Positions 52,822 through 62,468 of a stretch of 64,000 nt of DNA are shown piece by piece. The DNA is from JBKBMT01 sp046295655 (GTDB taxonomy: Bacteria > Pseudomonadota > Alphaproteobacteria > Rhodobacterales > Rhodobacteraceae), in assembly GCA_046295655.1 (NCBI GenBank), contig JBKBMT010000005.1, forward strand, positions 1 to 64,000, given 5' to 3'. The notes under the pieces are model-generated. The model was not told the origin of the DNA, made no database searches, and worked only from the letters and a program-made list of their open reading frames with translations. The position numbers and the translations under genes were made by a program. The stretch's first letter is position 1. Each line of letters opens with the position of its first letter.

Positions 52822-54504
52822 GTGCGCCGCGCGGTCCTGATCATCGTCGTCCTGCTGATCGGCGTGCCGGTCCTTGCAGGGCTGGCCGAAACCTTTCGCG
52901 GCGCCTTCGGCATCATGCCGGTGCTCGGACTGACCGAGCCGGGTCTCGACGCATGGCGCAGTCTTGCGGGGCAGCCGGGCTTTGTCACCGCGCTGCGGCT
53001 GACGGTCACGACCGGGCTGGCCGCGGCGGCGCTTTCGACGGCAATCGCCCTGCTCGCGGTTGCGGGGCTGCACGGTGCCGGGCGCGGCCGGATCGCACTG
53101 CGGCTGCTCGCGCCGGTCCTTGCAACCCCGCACAGCGCACTTGCCGTCGGGCTGGCGTTCCTGATCGCCCCGTCCGGCTGGATCCTGCGGCTGATCTCGC
53201 CCTGGGCCACCGGTTCGACCCAACCGCCCGATCTTGCCACGGTGGGCGATCCGGCGGGGCTTGCGCTGATCCTGGGGCTGGTGGTCAAGGAAGTGCCGTT
53301 CCTCGTGCTGGTGATGACGGCGGCGCTGACGCAGATCCCGGTTCGGGCGCATCTCGCCGCCGGTCGGGCGCTTGGCTATTCGGCGGCGGCGGTCTGGATG
53401 CGCGTCCTGCTGCCACAGCTCCTTCCGCTCGTCCGGCTGCCGGTGCTGGCGGTCGTGGCCTATTCGGTGTCGGTCGTGGACATGGCGCTGGTCCTCGGTC
53501 CGGGCAATCCGCCGACCCTGTCGGTCGCGGTGTTTCGCTGGTTTGCCGACCCGGACCTTGGCCGGCTGCCGGCCGCGCTGGCCGGGGCGAGCCTTGTCGG
53601 GCTGACCGTCGCGGCAGCCATCGCAGGCTGGCTCCTGGTCGAGCGGCTGATCGCATGGGCCGGCCGCGTCTGGATCCGCCGGGGCGCCCGCGGCCGCGCC
53701 GAGACCGTGCTGACCCGGACCGCAGGTGCACTGGCCTTGACGCTGGCCTTTGTCGGGCTTGCCGCGATCCTCGCGCTGGCGCTGTGGTCGGTCGCGTTCC
53801 GCTGGCCCTTCCCTTCCGCCCTGCCGGAAAGCTGGACCCTGCGCGCCTGGGGCAATACCGCGACCTGGGGCCCCGCGCTGGCGAATTCGGTGCTGATCGG
53901 AGCGGGTGCGACCGGGCTTGCACTGTGCCTTGCAATTGCCTGGCTCGAGGCAGAGGACCGTGCGGGGCGACGCTACCCGCTGCTTGGCGCGGCAGTGATC
54001 TGGATCCCGCTGCTGGTGCCGCAGATCGCGTTCCTTTACGGGACCGGCGTCCTGTTCCTTCGTCTGGGGGTGCAACCGGGCCATGCGGCAGTGATCGCGG
54101 GGCACCTTCTGTTCGTCTTTCCCTATGTCATGCTCGTGCTTGCCGATCCGTGGCGAAGGCTCGACCCGCGCCTGACCCGGACGGCCTCGGCGCTTGGCAC
54201 CGGCCCCTGGGGACGGCTGTGGCGCGTCAAGCTGCCGATCCTTCTGCGGCCGGTCGCGACCGCCGCGGCGATCGGCTTTGCGGTATCGGCTGCGCAGTTC
54301 CTGCCCACGCTCCTGCTGGGTGCGGGCCGGGTTTCGACCCTGGCGACCGAGGCCGTGAGCCTCGCCTCGGGCTCGGATCGCCGGCTGGCCGGGCTGGTCG
54401 GCCTGGTCCTTGCGGGCCTGCCGCTCGGGGCCTACGCGCTTGCGCTTGGCCTGCCGCCGCTGTTGCACCGCAAGCGACGCGGGCTTATGCCCGAGGTGGC
54501 ATGA
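52822..54504 (+). CDS. YnjC-like ABC permease with two fused membrane domains
   Basis: A 560-residue permease with about twelve helices. Two MetI-like cores are joined in one chain, each with an EAA loop (AAGRALGYSAAAVWMRVLLPQ at about 178 and TASALGTGPWGRLWRVKLPI at about 455). The start is GTG at 52822, six bases after the YnjB stop; an ATG is not available at a comparable place. It feeds solute to the ATPase that overlaps it. Confidence 0.88.
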   Translation: MRRAVLIIVVLLIGVPVLAGLAETFRGAFGIMPVLGLTEPGLDAWRSLAGQPGFVTALRLTVTTGLAAAALSTAIALLAVAGLHGAGRGRIALRLLAPVLATPHSALAVGLAFLIAPSGWILRLISPWATGSTQPPDLATVGDPAGLALILGLVVKEVPFLVLVMTAALTQIPVRAHLAAGRALGYSAAAVWMRVLLPQLLPLVRLPVLAVVAYSVSVVDMALVLGPGNPPTLSVAVFRWFADPDLGRLPAALAGASLVGLTVAAAIAGWLLVERLIAWAGRVWIRRGARGRAETVLTRTAGALALTLAFVGLAAILALALWSVAFRWPFPSALPESWTLRAWGNTATWGPALANSVLIGAGATGLALCLAIAWLEAEDRAGRRYPLLGAAVIWIPLLVPQIAFLYGTGVLFLRLGVQPGHAAVIAGHLLFVFPYVMLVLADPWRRLDPRLTRTASALGTGPWGRLWRVKLPILLRPVATAAAIGFAVSAAQFLPTLLLGAGRVSTLATEAVSLASGSDRRLAGLVGLVLAGLPLGAYALALGLPPLLHRKRRGLMPEVA

Positions 54505-55142
54505 CGCTGGAACTCGACCGCCTCGCAGTTGCCGTTCCCGGCGCGCGGAAACCCCTGTTTCCCCCGCTTTCGCTTCGGGTCGAGGGTGGTGTGGTGACCA
54601 GCGTCATGGGGCCGTCCGGCGCCGGAAAATCAACCCTGCTCGATGCCATCGGGGGCCATCTTCCGGGCGGGTTCACGGTGACGGGCCGGGTGCTGCTGGA
54701 CGGCCGCGATGTCACGCATCTGCCGCCCGAGGCACGGCGGATCGGGGTGCTGTTCCAGGATGCGATGCTGTTTCCGCATCTGTCGGTCGGCGACAATCTT
54801 GCCTTCGGGCTGTCACCGCGCCATCGCAGCCGCCGCGCGCGGGCCGATGCGGTGGCCTCGGCACTTGCGCAGGCGGGACTTGCGGGGATGGGCGACCGCG
54901 ATCCCGCAACCCTGTCGGGCGGGCAGAGGGCGAGGGCGGCGCTGATGCGCGCCCTCATGGCAGAGCCGCGCGCCCTGCTTCTGGACGAACCCTTCGGCAA
55001 GCTCGATACCGCATTGCGGGCCGAGATGCGCCGCTTCACCTTCGTCCACGTGCAACGCGCCGCGATCCCGGCACTGCTGGTCACCCACGACCCGGGCGAT
55101 GCCGCGGCCGCGGCCGGCCCGGTGGTGATGCTTCAGCCCTGA
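54501..55142 (+). CDS. YnjD-like ABC transporter ATP-binding protein
   Basis: A 213-residue ATPase. Walker [10 protein letters not shown] at about 36-44, Q-loop [15 protein letters not shown], signature [19 protein letters not shown], Walker [13 protein letters not shown], and the switch His in [10 protein letters not shown]. It overlaps the permease as ATGA. Its last 10 bp overlap the convergent leuB gene. Confidence 0.92.
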   Translation: MTLELDRLAVAVPGARKPLFPPLSLRVEGGVVTSVMGPSGAGKSTLLDAIGGHLPGGFTVTGRVLLDGRDVTHLPPEARRIGVLFQDAMLFPHLSVGDNLAFGLSPRHRSRRARADAVASALAQAGLAGMGDRDPATLSGGQRARAALMRALMAEPRALLLDEPFGKLDTALRAEMRRFTFVHVQRAAIPALLVTHDPGDAAAAAGPVVMLQP

Positions 55143-56245
55143 AGCGAAGCGTCGAGCGCCGCGACGATCGCGTCGCCCATGGCGGCGGTGCCCACCGGGC
55201 TGCCGCCCTCGGGGCCCATCAGATCGGCAGTGCGCAGTCCGTCGGCAAGCACCTTCTCGACCGCGCGCTCGACCCGCGCCGCCTCGTCGCCAAGATCGAA
55301 GGAATAGCGCAGTGCCATGGCGAAACTCAGGATGCAGGCGATGGGATTGGCCTTGCCCTGACCCGCGATGTCCGGGGCAGACCCGTGCACCGGCTCGTAA
55401 AGCGCCTTCGGCCGACCGTTGGCCATCGGCGCGCCGAGACTCGCCGAGGGCAGCATGCCGAGACTTCCCGTCAGCATCGCGGCAAGATCCGACAACAGGT
55501 CGCCGAACAGGTTGTCGGTGACGATCACGTCGAACTGCTTCGGCCAGCGGGTCAGCTGCATCGCGCCGGCATCGGCATACATGTGCGACAGCTCGACATC
55601 GGGGTATTCGCGGTCATGCACCTCCTGCACGACCTGGCGCCACAGGACGCCCGATTCCATCACATTGGCCTTCTCCATCGAGCAGACCTTGTTCGATCGC
55701 CGTCGCGCCAGTTCAAAGGCGGAACGGGCGACGCGGGCAATCTCGCTTTCGGTGTAGCGTTGGGTGTTGATGCCGACGCGCTCGTTTCCTTCCGTGAAGA
55801 TCCCGCGCGGCTCGCCGAAATAGACGCCCGAGGTCAGTTCGCGGACGATCATGATGTCGAGCCCTGCCACCACGTCCCTCTTGAGCGACGAGAAGTCGGC
55901 CAGCGCGTCGAAACACTGGGCCGGACGGAGGTTGGCGTAAAGATCCATCTCCTTGCGCAGGCGCAGGAGGCCGCGCTCGGGTTTCACGCCGAAGTCGAGA
56001 TTGTCGTACTTCGGCCCGCCGACGGCGCCCAGCAGGACCGCATCGACCTCCTGCGCCTTGGCCATGGTCGCATCGGTCAACGGTGTGCCGTGCGCGTCGT
56101 AGGCACAGCCGCCCACCAGGTCCTCGCTGACGTCGAAGACGATACCGCGACGGTTGCCAAACCAGGCAATCACCTTCTTGACCTCGGCCATGACCTCGGG
56201 GCCGATCCCGTCGCCGGCGAGAATGAGAAGCGATGGGTTGGCCAT
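55133..56245 (-). CDS. leuB: 3-isopropylmalate dehydrogenase
   Basis: A 370-residue NAD-dependent oxidative decarboxylase, third step of leucine synthesis. Signatures are [15 protein letters not shown], substrate arginines in [22 protein letters not shown], and the metal and catalytic Asp and Lys in [27 protein letters not shown]. Cofactor preference fits NAD from the [14 protein letters not shown] pattern. Length is the family standard. Confidence 0.96.
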   Translation of the reverse strand: MANPSLLILAGDGIGPEVMAEVKKVIAWFGNRRGIVFDVSEDLVGGCAYDAHGTPLTDATMAKAQEVDAVLLGAVGGPKYDNLDFGVKPERGLLRLRKEMDLYANLRPAQCFDALADFSSLKRDVVAGLDIMIVRELTSGVYFGEPRGIFTEGNERVGINTQRYTESEIARVARSAFELARRRSNKVCSMEKANVMESGVLWRQVVQEVHDREYPDVELSHMYADAGAMQLTRWPKQFDVIVTDNLFGDLLSDLAAMLTGSLGMLPSASLGAPMANGRPKALYEPVHGSAPDIAGQGKANPIACILSFAMALRYSFDLGDEAARVERAVEKVLADGLRTADLMGPEGGSPVGTAAMGDAIVAALDASLQG

Positions 56246-56299
56246 GGTCCGGTCTCCTGCATGTGGGCGCCCCGCGCCTAGCCAATGCCGGACGCCGGG

Positions 56300-57373
56300 T
56301 CAAGGCGGCTGGGACAGCAGCAGGTCCACCCAGACCAGCCGGTGACGCGAGGCGAGGGAAACCTCGGCAGCCAGCGGATCATCCGGCGGGGGCCACAGGA
56401 CGCCTGCACCGGAAAGAGAAAGCCCGGAGGCCGGCAGCACATAGGTCAGGCGCAGGTCGCCCGGGCCGGGATCGTCGCGCAGGTCCGCCGTATCCAGCGC
56501 CGGGTCGCCCCGATGCGCGGCGTTGGCACCGCTCCGGTCGGGTTCGGCCGCGCGGCGGGGGCGCGGATCCTGTACCGCCGGATGGTCCAGCAGGGCGCGG
56601 ATCGCCGACGGGTCGCCTGCGCCGTCCTCCGGGTCGATATTGGCATGCCCCAGGATCACGAAGGGCGGGGCCGGGGGCGGGGCGCTCAGTGCGCCGTCCA
56701 GCAGGCGCAGCCAGAATGCGGTCTCGTCATGATTGCGCCGAAGGTTGCGGTCGCCCCGGCCGAAGTTCGGCGCCGTCGCCGACCAGGCCAGAAGATGCAG
56801 CCTGCGGCCGTCCGGCAGGATCGCCGGCACGACCCAGTGCGACGATGACGCCAGACGCTGGACCTCAAGCGCTCGGTCCGGGACGTCGGGAAGCCGTGCG
56901 CCCGGCAGGTCGCGCCACAGGAACGGGGCGAAATCCTGCGATGCGTTCGTATCGAGCGGCAGACGCGACAGGATCGCCATGCTGCCCGCCCCGGCGAACC
57001 GGCCGTAGCCCTGCGCGTCCTCCCGCCCGCCGGTCCGGCCGTCGCCGTCGAGATCATGCCCGGACTGGATCCCGCGGTTCTGCATCGGCGCGAACCGGTG
57101 CGGAAACCCGTGCCCCGCTTCGGCAAGCCTGTCCGCCAGCGCCGTCAGGGCTGCCCCGCCCAGATCGTGGTCGAACCCCGACAGGAGCAGCACGTCCGCG
57201 CGGCTGGCGACGATCACCGTCACCACGGCCTCGACCTGCGGATCGCGGCCCGACAGGATGTCGCGCAGCAGAAGCCCGGGGCCGTCCCGCGTCAGACCTG
57301 CGTGAAAGGCGGCTATGCGCAGGGGTTCGGCCATCGACGCCCCCGCGACCAGTGCGGCGGCAAGGGCGATCAG
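56300..57373 (-). CDS. Endonuclease/exonuclease/phosphatase-family protein (CTG start proposed)
   Basis: A 357-residue EEP-fold protein: LRIAAFHAGLTRD, ADVLLLSGFDHDLGG, GSMAILSRLPLD, WSATAPNFGRGDRN and VILGHANIDPEDGAGDPSAI. The acidic metal residue usual after the first strand is replaced (LLSGFDHD), so activity is uncertain. The upstream gene stop overlaps the CTG at 57373 as CTGA, starting a leader LIALAAALVAGASMA. The first ATG is at 57334, which would give MAEPLRI without a leader. Confidence 0.72.
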   Translation of the reverse strand: MIALAAALVAGASMAEPLRIAAFHAGLTRDGPGLLLRDILSGRDPQVEAVVTVIVASRADVLLLSGFDHDLGGAALTALADRLAEAGHGFPHRFAPMQNRGIQSGHDLDGDGRTGGREDAQGYGRFAGAGSMAILSRLPLDTNASQDFAPFLWRDLPGARLPDVPDRALEVQRLASSSHWVVPAILPDGRRLHLLAWSATAPNFGRGDRNLRRNHDETAFWLRLLDGALSAPPPAPPFVILGHANIDPEDGAGDPSAIRALLDHPAVQDPRPRRAAEPDRSGANAAHRGDPALDTADLRDDPGPGDLRLTYVLPASGLSLSGAGVLWPPPDDPLAAEVSLASRHRLVWVDLLLSQPP

Positions 57374-58338
57374 GCCGGCGCGTAACGCGCTCGTTCTCCG
57401 GCCAGGGCCCGGCGGCGCTGTTCGCGGATCAGTTCTGCCACCCGCGCCATGGCGATGCCGCGCATGAACAGGCTTGCAGGAAGGAAGGACCATGCCGCCA
57501 TCGTCCAGATCAGAACCTGCGGGCTGTCGAGCGAGACCGGAAGGTTGCCCTTGCTGGCCGCCTGCATCACCGCCGGCACCAGGAATGGCAGCAGAAACCC
57601 TAATGCAATGTTAACATTGGCGTCGCGCCGCAGCCGGGCGATCACGTCGCCGCCGGCCGTCGGATCGAAGGTCGGCAGGTTGACCCAGACGTTGAACGGC
57701 GTGCCGCGGTCGGGCCAGCCGCCCATGCGGATGAGGATGACGAAGATCGTCAGCATCACCAGCGAGATCAGATAGCTGATCCCGGCCGCCGTGCGCACCG
57801 CCGTCACCAGCGCATGGTCGGCATTCTCGGGCAGGGTCAGAACGAACAGCCGGACCGGGCTGTAGGGAAAGTCGATCGCCGTGCCGACGATACGCCCGGC
57901 CATGTCCACGACCAGCGTGAGGTCCGAGGGCGCGACCCGGCCGCGCTCGATGACCGACAGCAGAAACACGGTCAGGAACAGGCACAGGAACCGGATCCGG
58001 TTCAGCGGCGGCGCATGGCGGAACTCGATCAGGCCCGGGTAGACGGCCCCGTATTCGACGAAGGTCAGAACCCCGAGGAACAGGGCGATCAGCGCGACCA
58101 TCTGCTTGGTGTCGGCGCCGATGTCGGCCAGCACTAGCGACGGTGTGGCCACCAGAAGCACCATCAGGACAGCGCGAAGGAATGCGCCCGAAAGCCGTGC
58201 GACGACTGCCAAGATCCCCTCGTTTTCGGCGGTCGAGACGAACTCGAGCTGCCGCTTTCCTGCCTGTGACCGCGCTTTGTGGCGGATTGCCTCAATCTTG
58301 CCCAATTTCTGCCTACTTTCACCTGGCTCCGCAACCAC
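57370..58338 (-). CDS. Membrane protein of unknown function
   Basis: A 322-residue integral membrane protein with about six helices (AVLMVLLVATPSLVLA, MVALIALFLGVLTFVEYG, FLCLFLTVFLLSVI, ISYLISLVMLTIFVILI, LGFLLPFLVPAVMQAA, LIWTMAAWSFLPASLFMRGIAM). The GTG at 58338 is the longest start; a TTG at 58212 with GAGGGG upstream would give 280 residues and is better supported by the ribosome site. No family is recognised. It lies between leuD and the EEP gene and has its own promoter because a terminator follows leuD. Confidence 0.68.
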   Translation of the reverse strand: MVAEPGESRQKLGKIEAIRHKARSQAGKRQLEFVSTAENEGILAVVARLSGAFLRAVLMVLLVATPSLVLADIGADTKQMVALIALFLGVLTFVEYGAVYPGLIEFRHAPPLNRIRFLCLFLTVFLLSVIERGRVAPSDLTLVVDMAGRIVGTAIDFPYSPVRLFVLTLPENADHALVTAVRTAAGISYLISLVMLTIFVILIRMGGWPDRGTPFNVWVNLPTFDPTAGGDVIARLRRDANVNIALGFLLPFLVPAVMQAASKGNLPVSLDSPQVLIWTMAAWSFLPASLFMRGIAMARVAELIREQRRRALAGERARYAPA

Positions 58339-58360
58339 CTGTTAACCAGACAGGTTTTTT
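58337..58360 (+). terminator. Hairpin with T-tract on the + strand, no host gene
   Basis: ACCTGT (58337-58342) and ACAGGT (58350-58355) form a 6-bp stem with a 7-base loop, followed by TTTTT. On the + strand this resembles a short intrinsic terminator, yet no plus-strand gene precedes it. It may stop antisense transcription or be chance. Confidence 0.35.
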
Positions 58361-58410
58361 GTGGCCGAGATACGGAGAACCTGGTGCGGCTTTGCATCAA
58401 AGATAGGTAG

Positions 58411-58437
58411 AAAATGGGGCCGCCTACGGGCGACCCC
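58411..58437 (-). terminator. Intrinsic terminator of leuD
   Basis: Reading the minus strand, GGGGTCGCC-CGTA-GGCGGCCCC forms a 9-bp stem with one T-G wobble, then ATTTTC. It begins 28 bp after the leuD stop and separates leuD from the membrane-protein gene. Confidence 0.7.
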
Positions 58438-58464
58438 TCGAACAACCGCAAGATGTGGTGCCGG

Positions 58465-59070
58465 TCAGCCCCAGGGCCGGGACGCGCGGGCCTTCGCCTC
58501 GTAGGCGTCGATTGCGGCCACCTTCTCCAGGCTCAGGCCGATATCGTCGAGTCCGTTCAGCAGGCAGTGCTTCTTGAACGGGTCCACGTCGAACCGGAAC
58601 TGCTGTCCGTCCGAGGTGGTCACGGTCTGCGCTTCAAGGTCCACGGTCATGCGCGCATTGGCGCCCCGGCGCGCATCTTCCATCAGCGCATCCACCGCCT
58701 CCTGCGGCAGGACCACGGGCAGGATGCCGTTCTTGAAGCAGTTGTTGTAGAAGATGTCGGCGAAGCTCGTCGAGATGACGCAGCGGATGCCGAAGTCCAG
58801 CAGCGCCCAGGGCGCATGCTCGCGGCTGGAACCGCACCCGAAGTTGTCGCCGGCGACGAGGATCTCGGCCTTGCGATACTGCGGCTGGTTCAGCACGAAA
58901 TCCGGGTTCTCGGACCCGTCGGGATTGTAGCGCATCTCGTCGAACAGCGCGACGCCGAGGCCGGTGCGCTTGATCGTCTTGAGATACTGCTTCGGGATGA
59001 TCATGTCGGTGTCGATGTTCACAAGCGGCATCGGCGCCGCGATCCCGGTGAGGGTGGTGAACCTGTCCAT
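58465..59070 (-). CDS. leuD: 3-isopropylmalate dehydratase small subunit
   Basis: A 201-residue swivel-domain subunit that pairs with LeuC to isomerise 2- to 3-isopropylmalate. Signatures are [40 protein letters not shown] and [25 protein letters not shown] [20 protein letters not shown]. Length is the bacterial standard. leuC and an intervening CTERM gene lie upstream on the same strand. Confidence 0.96.
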   Translation of the reverse strand: MDRFTTLTGIAAPMPLVNIDTDMIIPKQYLKTIKRTGLGVALFDEMRYNPDGSENPDFVLNQPQYRKAEILVAGDNFGCGSSREHAPWALLDFGIRCVISTSFADIFYNNCFKNGILPVVLPQEAVDALMEDARRGANARMTVDLEAQTVTTSDGQQFRFDVDPFKKHCLLNGLDDIGLSLEKVAAIDAYEAKARASRPWG

Positions 59071-59141
59071 GCTTGCTTCCTTCCGTCTGCTGCCGGTTCT
59101 ATTGCAGAGACTGCCCCCAGATCCAAGGGGCGGACAGCGAA

Positions 59142-59165
59142 AAGGGGCCGCCGGAGCGGCCCCTT
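59142..59165 (-). terminator. Intrinsic terminator after the CTERM gene
   Basis: AAGGGGCCGC (59142-59151) pairs with GCGGCCCCTT (59156-59165) around the loop CGGA. On the minus strand, TTTT follows into 59140. It lies 20 bp after the CTERM stop, so leuD, 72 bp further on, must be transcribed from its own promoter or by readthrough. Confidence 0.75.
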
Positions 59166-59184
59166 CGCGTTGCTGGAGTGCCGG

Positions 59185-59874
59185 TCAGGCTTCGTCGCGG
59201 CGACGCCGGGCGCGCAGCAGGCCAAAGCCAACAAGGCCGGTCAGCAGAAGCGGCAGCGCGGCGGGAACCGGGACCACCGTGGTCAGGCGACCATCACCCC
59301 CCACGATGCGCAGGCGGATCGCCATATCATCGTGGTTGTCATCACGGCCACCGCCATCATCATCGAACCACATGATGAGTTCGGTGCCGAAGCTCGCCGC
59401 CTCGTTCTTGAACGACACGAAGTAGTTCGGACCACGATCCCCGAGCGTCGGGTTCGGGTTGCCGCCGATCACGCTGTTGTCGGCATCGCCGAGCGGCGAC
59501 CGGAACAGGAAGTTCAGCAGACCCGCAGAGACATTGTTGAACACGACCGAGGCGAAACCCGCCGCGCTGAACGCGTTGGTGTTGCCTCCGGTCGAGAACT
59601 GGTCCGACCCCGCCCAGGCGAAGATGTTGTTAAAGCCCGCCTCCGAACCGTGATACGACACCTCGATGTCGGCAGACCCGCCAGTCAGCCAGATGTTGGC
59701 GCCATACCATCCGCCGCGCTGGGTCGTCCCGGCGCCATAGATCGTTTCGAGACCGTCGTTGGAGTTGGGGGCGCCCTCCGGAATGAAGCCGTAGGTCGTC
59801 GCCGCAGGTGCTGTCCCCGCGACGCCGAGGACCAGGGCCGCCGCCCCGATCGTTGCCGTAAAGAAGTGTTTCAT
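59185..59874 (-). CDS. VPxPA-CTERM sorting-signal protein
   Basis: A 229-residue secreted protein. Signal peptide 1-24 (FFTATIGAAALVLGVAGTAPA). The mature part is rich in Gly, Asn and Asp (SNDGLETIYGAGT, GGNTNAFSAAG, WFDDDGGGRDDNHDD). The C-terminus is a sorting tripartite signal: VPVPAALPLLLTGLVGFGLLRARRRR, that is VPxPA, a membrane helix and an arginine cluster, as in exosortase targets. GGAGG precedes the ATG. No exosortase is in the window. It separates leuC from leuD. Confidence 0.85.
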   Translation of the reverse strand: MKHFFTATIGAAALVLGVAGTAPAATTYGFIPEGAPNSNDGLETIYGAGTTQRGGWYGANIWLTGGSADIEVSYHGSEAGFNNIFAWAGSDQFSTGGNTNAFSAAGFASVVFNNVSAGLLNFLFRSPLGDADNSVIGGNPNPTLGDRGPNYFVSFKNEAASFGTELIMWFDDDGGGRDDNHDDMAIRLRIVGGDGRLTTVVPVPAALPLLLTGLVGFGLLRARRRRDEA

Positions 59875-60314
59875 CGCAATTCCTCCGTTGGATCGATCCG
59901 GCACGACAACCACTGTCCCTTTTCCAGTGCTCCGACAGGGATGCCGTCGGGGCGGGGTTCGGGCGAAGATCAGGCCGTTGCGACGACCCTGCGCACGGGC
60001 CGACGGGATCTTGAGGCTGTCACGGAACACGCGAAGTTTCCGTCACGCCCGACAGGTTCCCCGCCTGCCTGCACCCGAAAGGCAGCGATCTTGAGCCGGT
60101 GCTCAGGATACCCCGATTCTGCCCGTCTCCACAGGGAATTGTGGCGAGAGGGCGGCGCCATCGCGGAAAACGCGGGGCTTTTCAATCAGGGGTTGCGAAA
60201 TCTCCGTGCGCACGCGCGTATGTGGCGGACACCTGTCACCCACAGGTTTCCCCGGCCGAAACAATCGTCCGCGCCATGCCGTCCCGTTTCGAAAACCGCG
60301 CCGGCATGCCCGAA
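59875..60314. other. Intergenic 440 bp between leuC and the CTERM gene
   Basis: No credible gene was found on either strand. The strand downstream of leuC reads into the CTERM promoter region; a direct repeat CGTGAC (minus strand, 23 bp apart, at about 60019-60024 and 60042-60047) lies 145-173 bp before the CTERM start and could be an activator site. No clear -35/-10 pair stands out. Confidence 0.5.
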
Positions 60315-61721
60315 TCACATCAGTTCGCGCACATCCGTCAGACGCCCCGTCACCGCCGCCGCCGCGGCCATCACCGGACTCATCAGATGCGTCCGGCCGC
60401 CGCGACCCATCCGGCCCTCGAAGTTGCGGTTCGATGTGGCGGCGCAGCGCTCGCCCGGCGCCAGCTGGTCGGGGTTCATGCCCAGACACATGGAACAGCC
60501 CGCAAGCCGCCATTCGAACCCGGCATCGACGAAGATCTGCGCCAGCCCCTCTTCCTCGGCCTGAAGCCGCACCAGGCCCGAGCCCGGCACCACCATGCCG
60601 CGCACCCCGGGCGCAAGCCTGCGGCCCTTCAGGATCGCCGCCGCGGCGCGCAGATCCTCGATACGCCCGTTGGTGCAGGAGCCGATGAACACGGCGTCGA
60701 TCGGGATCTCGGTCAGCCGGGTGCCGGGCTTCAACCCCATATATTCCAGACTGCGGCGGGCCGCACCGACCTTGCCGCCGGAAAAGCTTTCGGGGTCGGG
60801 CACCTCGGCGGTGATCGGCAGCACGTCCTCGGGGCTGGTGCCCCAGGTCACGACCGGCGCAATGTCCCCGGCACGGATCGTCACCACCTTGTCATAGTGG
60901 GCGCCGTCGTCGCTGAACAGCGTCTTCCAGTATTCCATCGCCGCTTCCCACTGCGCCCCCTTGGGCGCATGGGGCCGGCCGCGGACATAGTCGAAGGTCT
61001 TTTCGTCCGGGGCGATCAGACCCGCGCGGGCGCCGCCCTCGATGGCCATGTTGCAGACCGTCATCCGGCCTTCCATGCTGAGCTCGCGGATCGCCTGGCC
61101 GCAGTATTCGATGACGTGGCCGGTGCCGCCTGCGGTTCCCGTCGCGCCGATCACCGACAGGGTGATGTCCTTGGCCGTGACGAACGGCGGCAGCGATCCG
61201 GTGATCTCCACCTTCATGTTCTTCGACTTCTTCTGGATCAGCGTCTGGGTGGCCAGCACATGCTCGACCTCCGACGTGCCGATGCCGTGCGCCAGCGCGC
61301 CGAAGGCGCCATGGGTCGCGGTGTGGCTGTCGCCGCAGACGATGGTCATGCCGGGCAGGGTCCAGCCCTGTTCGGGGCCGATGATGTGCACGATGCCCTG
61401 CCGGATGTCCGAGACGGGATAGTAGTGGATGCCGAAGTCCCGGGCATTCCGGTCCAGCGCCTCGACCTGGATCCGGCTTTCCTCGTTGTCGATGTGCGTG
61501 TCGCGCCCCTCGGTCGTGGGCACGTTGTGGTCGGGCACCGCGATGGTCCTGTCCGGGCAGCGGACCTTGCGGCCGGCCATCCGCAGGCCTTCGAACGCCT
61601 GCGGCGAGGTGACTTCGTGCACCAGGTGGCGGTCGATATACAGAAGGCAGGTGCCGTCCTCGGCCTCGTGGACGACGTGGTCGTCCCAGATCTTGTCGTA
61701 AAGCGTTCTTGCGGCGGTCAT
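60315..61721 (-). CDS. leuC: 3-isopropylmalate dehydratase large subunit
   Basis: A 468-residue aconitase-family subunit that binds a 4Fe-4S cluster. The cluster cysteines lie in [13 protein letters not shown] and in [14 protein letters not shown]. Other signatures are [46 protein letters not shown]. It makes 3-isopropylmalate with LeuD. Length matches. It starts a region in which leuD and leuB lie downstream on the same strand. Confidence 0.97.
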   Translation of the reverse strand: MTAARTLYDKIWDDHVVHEAEDGTCLLYIDRHLVHEVTSPQAFEGLRMAGRKVRCPDRTIAVPDHNVPTTEGRDTHIDNEESRIQVEALDRNARDFGIHYYPVSDIRQGIVHIIGPEQGWTLPGMTIVCGDSHTATHGAFGALAHGIGTSEVEHVLATQTLIQKKSKNMKVEITGSLPPFVTAKDITLSVIGATGTAGGTGHVIEYCGQAIRELSMEGRMTVCNMAIEGGARAGLIAPDEKTFDYVRGRPHAPKGAQWEAAMEYWKTLFSDDGAHYDKVVTIRAGDIAPVVTWGTSPEDVLPITAEVPDPESFSGGKVGAARRSLEYMGLKPGTRLTEIPIDAVFIGSCTNGRIEDLRAAAAILKGRRLAPGVRGMVVPGSGLVRLQAEEEGLAQIFVDAGFEWRLAGCSMCLGMNPDQLAPGERCAATSNRNFEGRMGRGGRTHLMSPVMAAAAAVTGRLTDVRELM

Positions 61722-62099
61722 GGCGGTTCCGGTCGGTTAGTCTGCGGTCAGGCGCGGGTGCGGCCCGCGGCCAGGGGCGGATCGGCTCGGGCCGGTCAGA
61801 GCCGGGCCAGGACGGACATGCCCTGACCGTGGAAGCGTTCGCGAAGCCGGACGCGGTCGCCGATATCGAGGAAACGGATCATCCGCGCCTGATACGCCGC
61901 TTTCCCCCGGCACGCAAGATTCGGCCACGCGCGGCTTGCCGCCGAAGCAAGGCATCGCGCGTTGAGATCGGAGCCGCGCGATGCTATCTTCCGTCGCATC
62001 CCGGCGCCGGGGCGGGTGCGGCGCGTAACCCACGGAGAAGATGATCTGTCCAGCCCTTCCAACGCCGCACATGGCGCGGCGGCCCCGGAGATCCCGCTG
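61722..62099. other. Intergenic 378 bp between leuC and rsfS
   Basis: This region lies between divergent genes (leuC minus, rsfS plus). It contains the possible small frame at 61796-61882 and GC-rich inverted stretches near 61740-61800, but no defined promoter or leader attenuator was recognised. It most likely carries both promoters. Confidence 0.5.
61796..61882 (-). CDS. Possible 28-residue peptide upstream of leuC
   Basis: The frame reads MIRFLDIGDRVRLRERF then HGQGMSVLARL, ending 74 bp before the leuC ATG. It uses codons like the neighbours and could be a coupled leader, but it is not leucine-rich enough to be a classical attenuator peptide. No ribosome site stands out clearly. Confidence 0.3.
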   Translation of the reverse strand: MIRFLDIGDRVRLRERFHGQGMSVLARL

Positions 62100-62468
62100 A
62101 TGGCGGCGACGCCGGCTCTTCCCAGTTCCGCATTGCTTGATCGCATTCTTGCATCGCTTGACGACGACAAGGCCGAGGACGTGGTCAGCATCGACCTGCG
62201 CGGCCGGTCCGAGATTGCCGATCACATGGTCATCGCATCGGGCCGCTCCTCGCGGCAGGTGGCCGCCATTTCCGAGAAGCTGACCGAACGGCTGAAGGAG
62301 GATTTCGGGATCGTCTCGAAGGTCGAGGGCAAGGAAACCGGCGACTGGGTTCTGATCGACGCGGGCGACGTGATCGTGCACGTCTTCCGGCCCGAGGTGC
62401 GCGAGTTCTACCAGCTCGAAAAGATGTGGCTGCCTGCGGGACAGCATCGGGCGCCGCAGAAGGCGTGA
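62100..62468 (+). CDS. rsfS: Ribosome silencing factor RsfS
   Basis: A 122-residue protein that binds ribosomal protein L14 and blocks subunit joining during starvation. Signatures are LLDRILASLDDDKAEDVVSIDLRG, DHMVIASGRSSRQVAAISEKL, and GDWVLIDAGDVIVHVFRPEVREFYQLEKMW. Start: ATG with CGGAG upstream; upstream in-frame starts would add unrelated residues. It overlaps rlmH as TGATG, the usual rsfS-rlmH pair. Confidence 0.95.
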   Translation: MAATPALPSSALLDRILASLDDDKAEDVVSIDLRGRSEIADHMVIASGRSSRQVAAISEKLTERLKEDFGIVSKVEGKETGDWVLIDAGDVIVHVFRPEVREFYQLEKMWLPAGQHRAPQKA

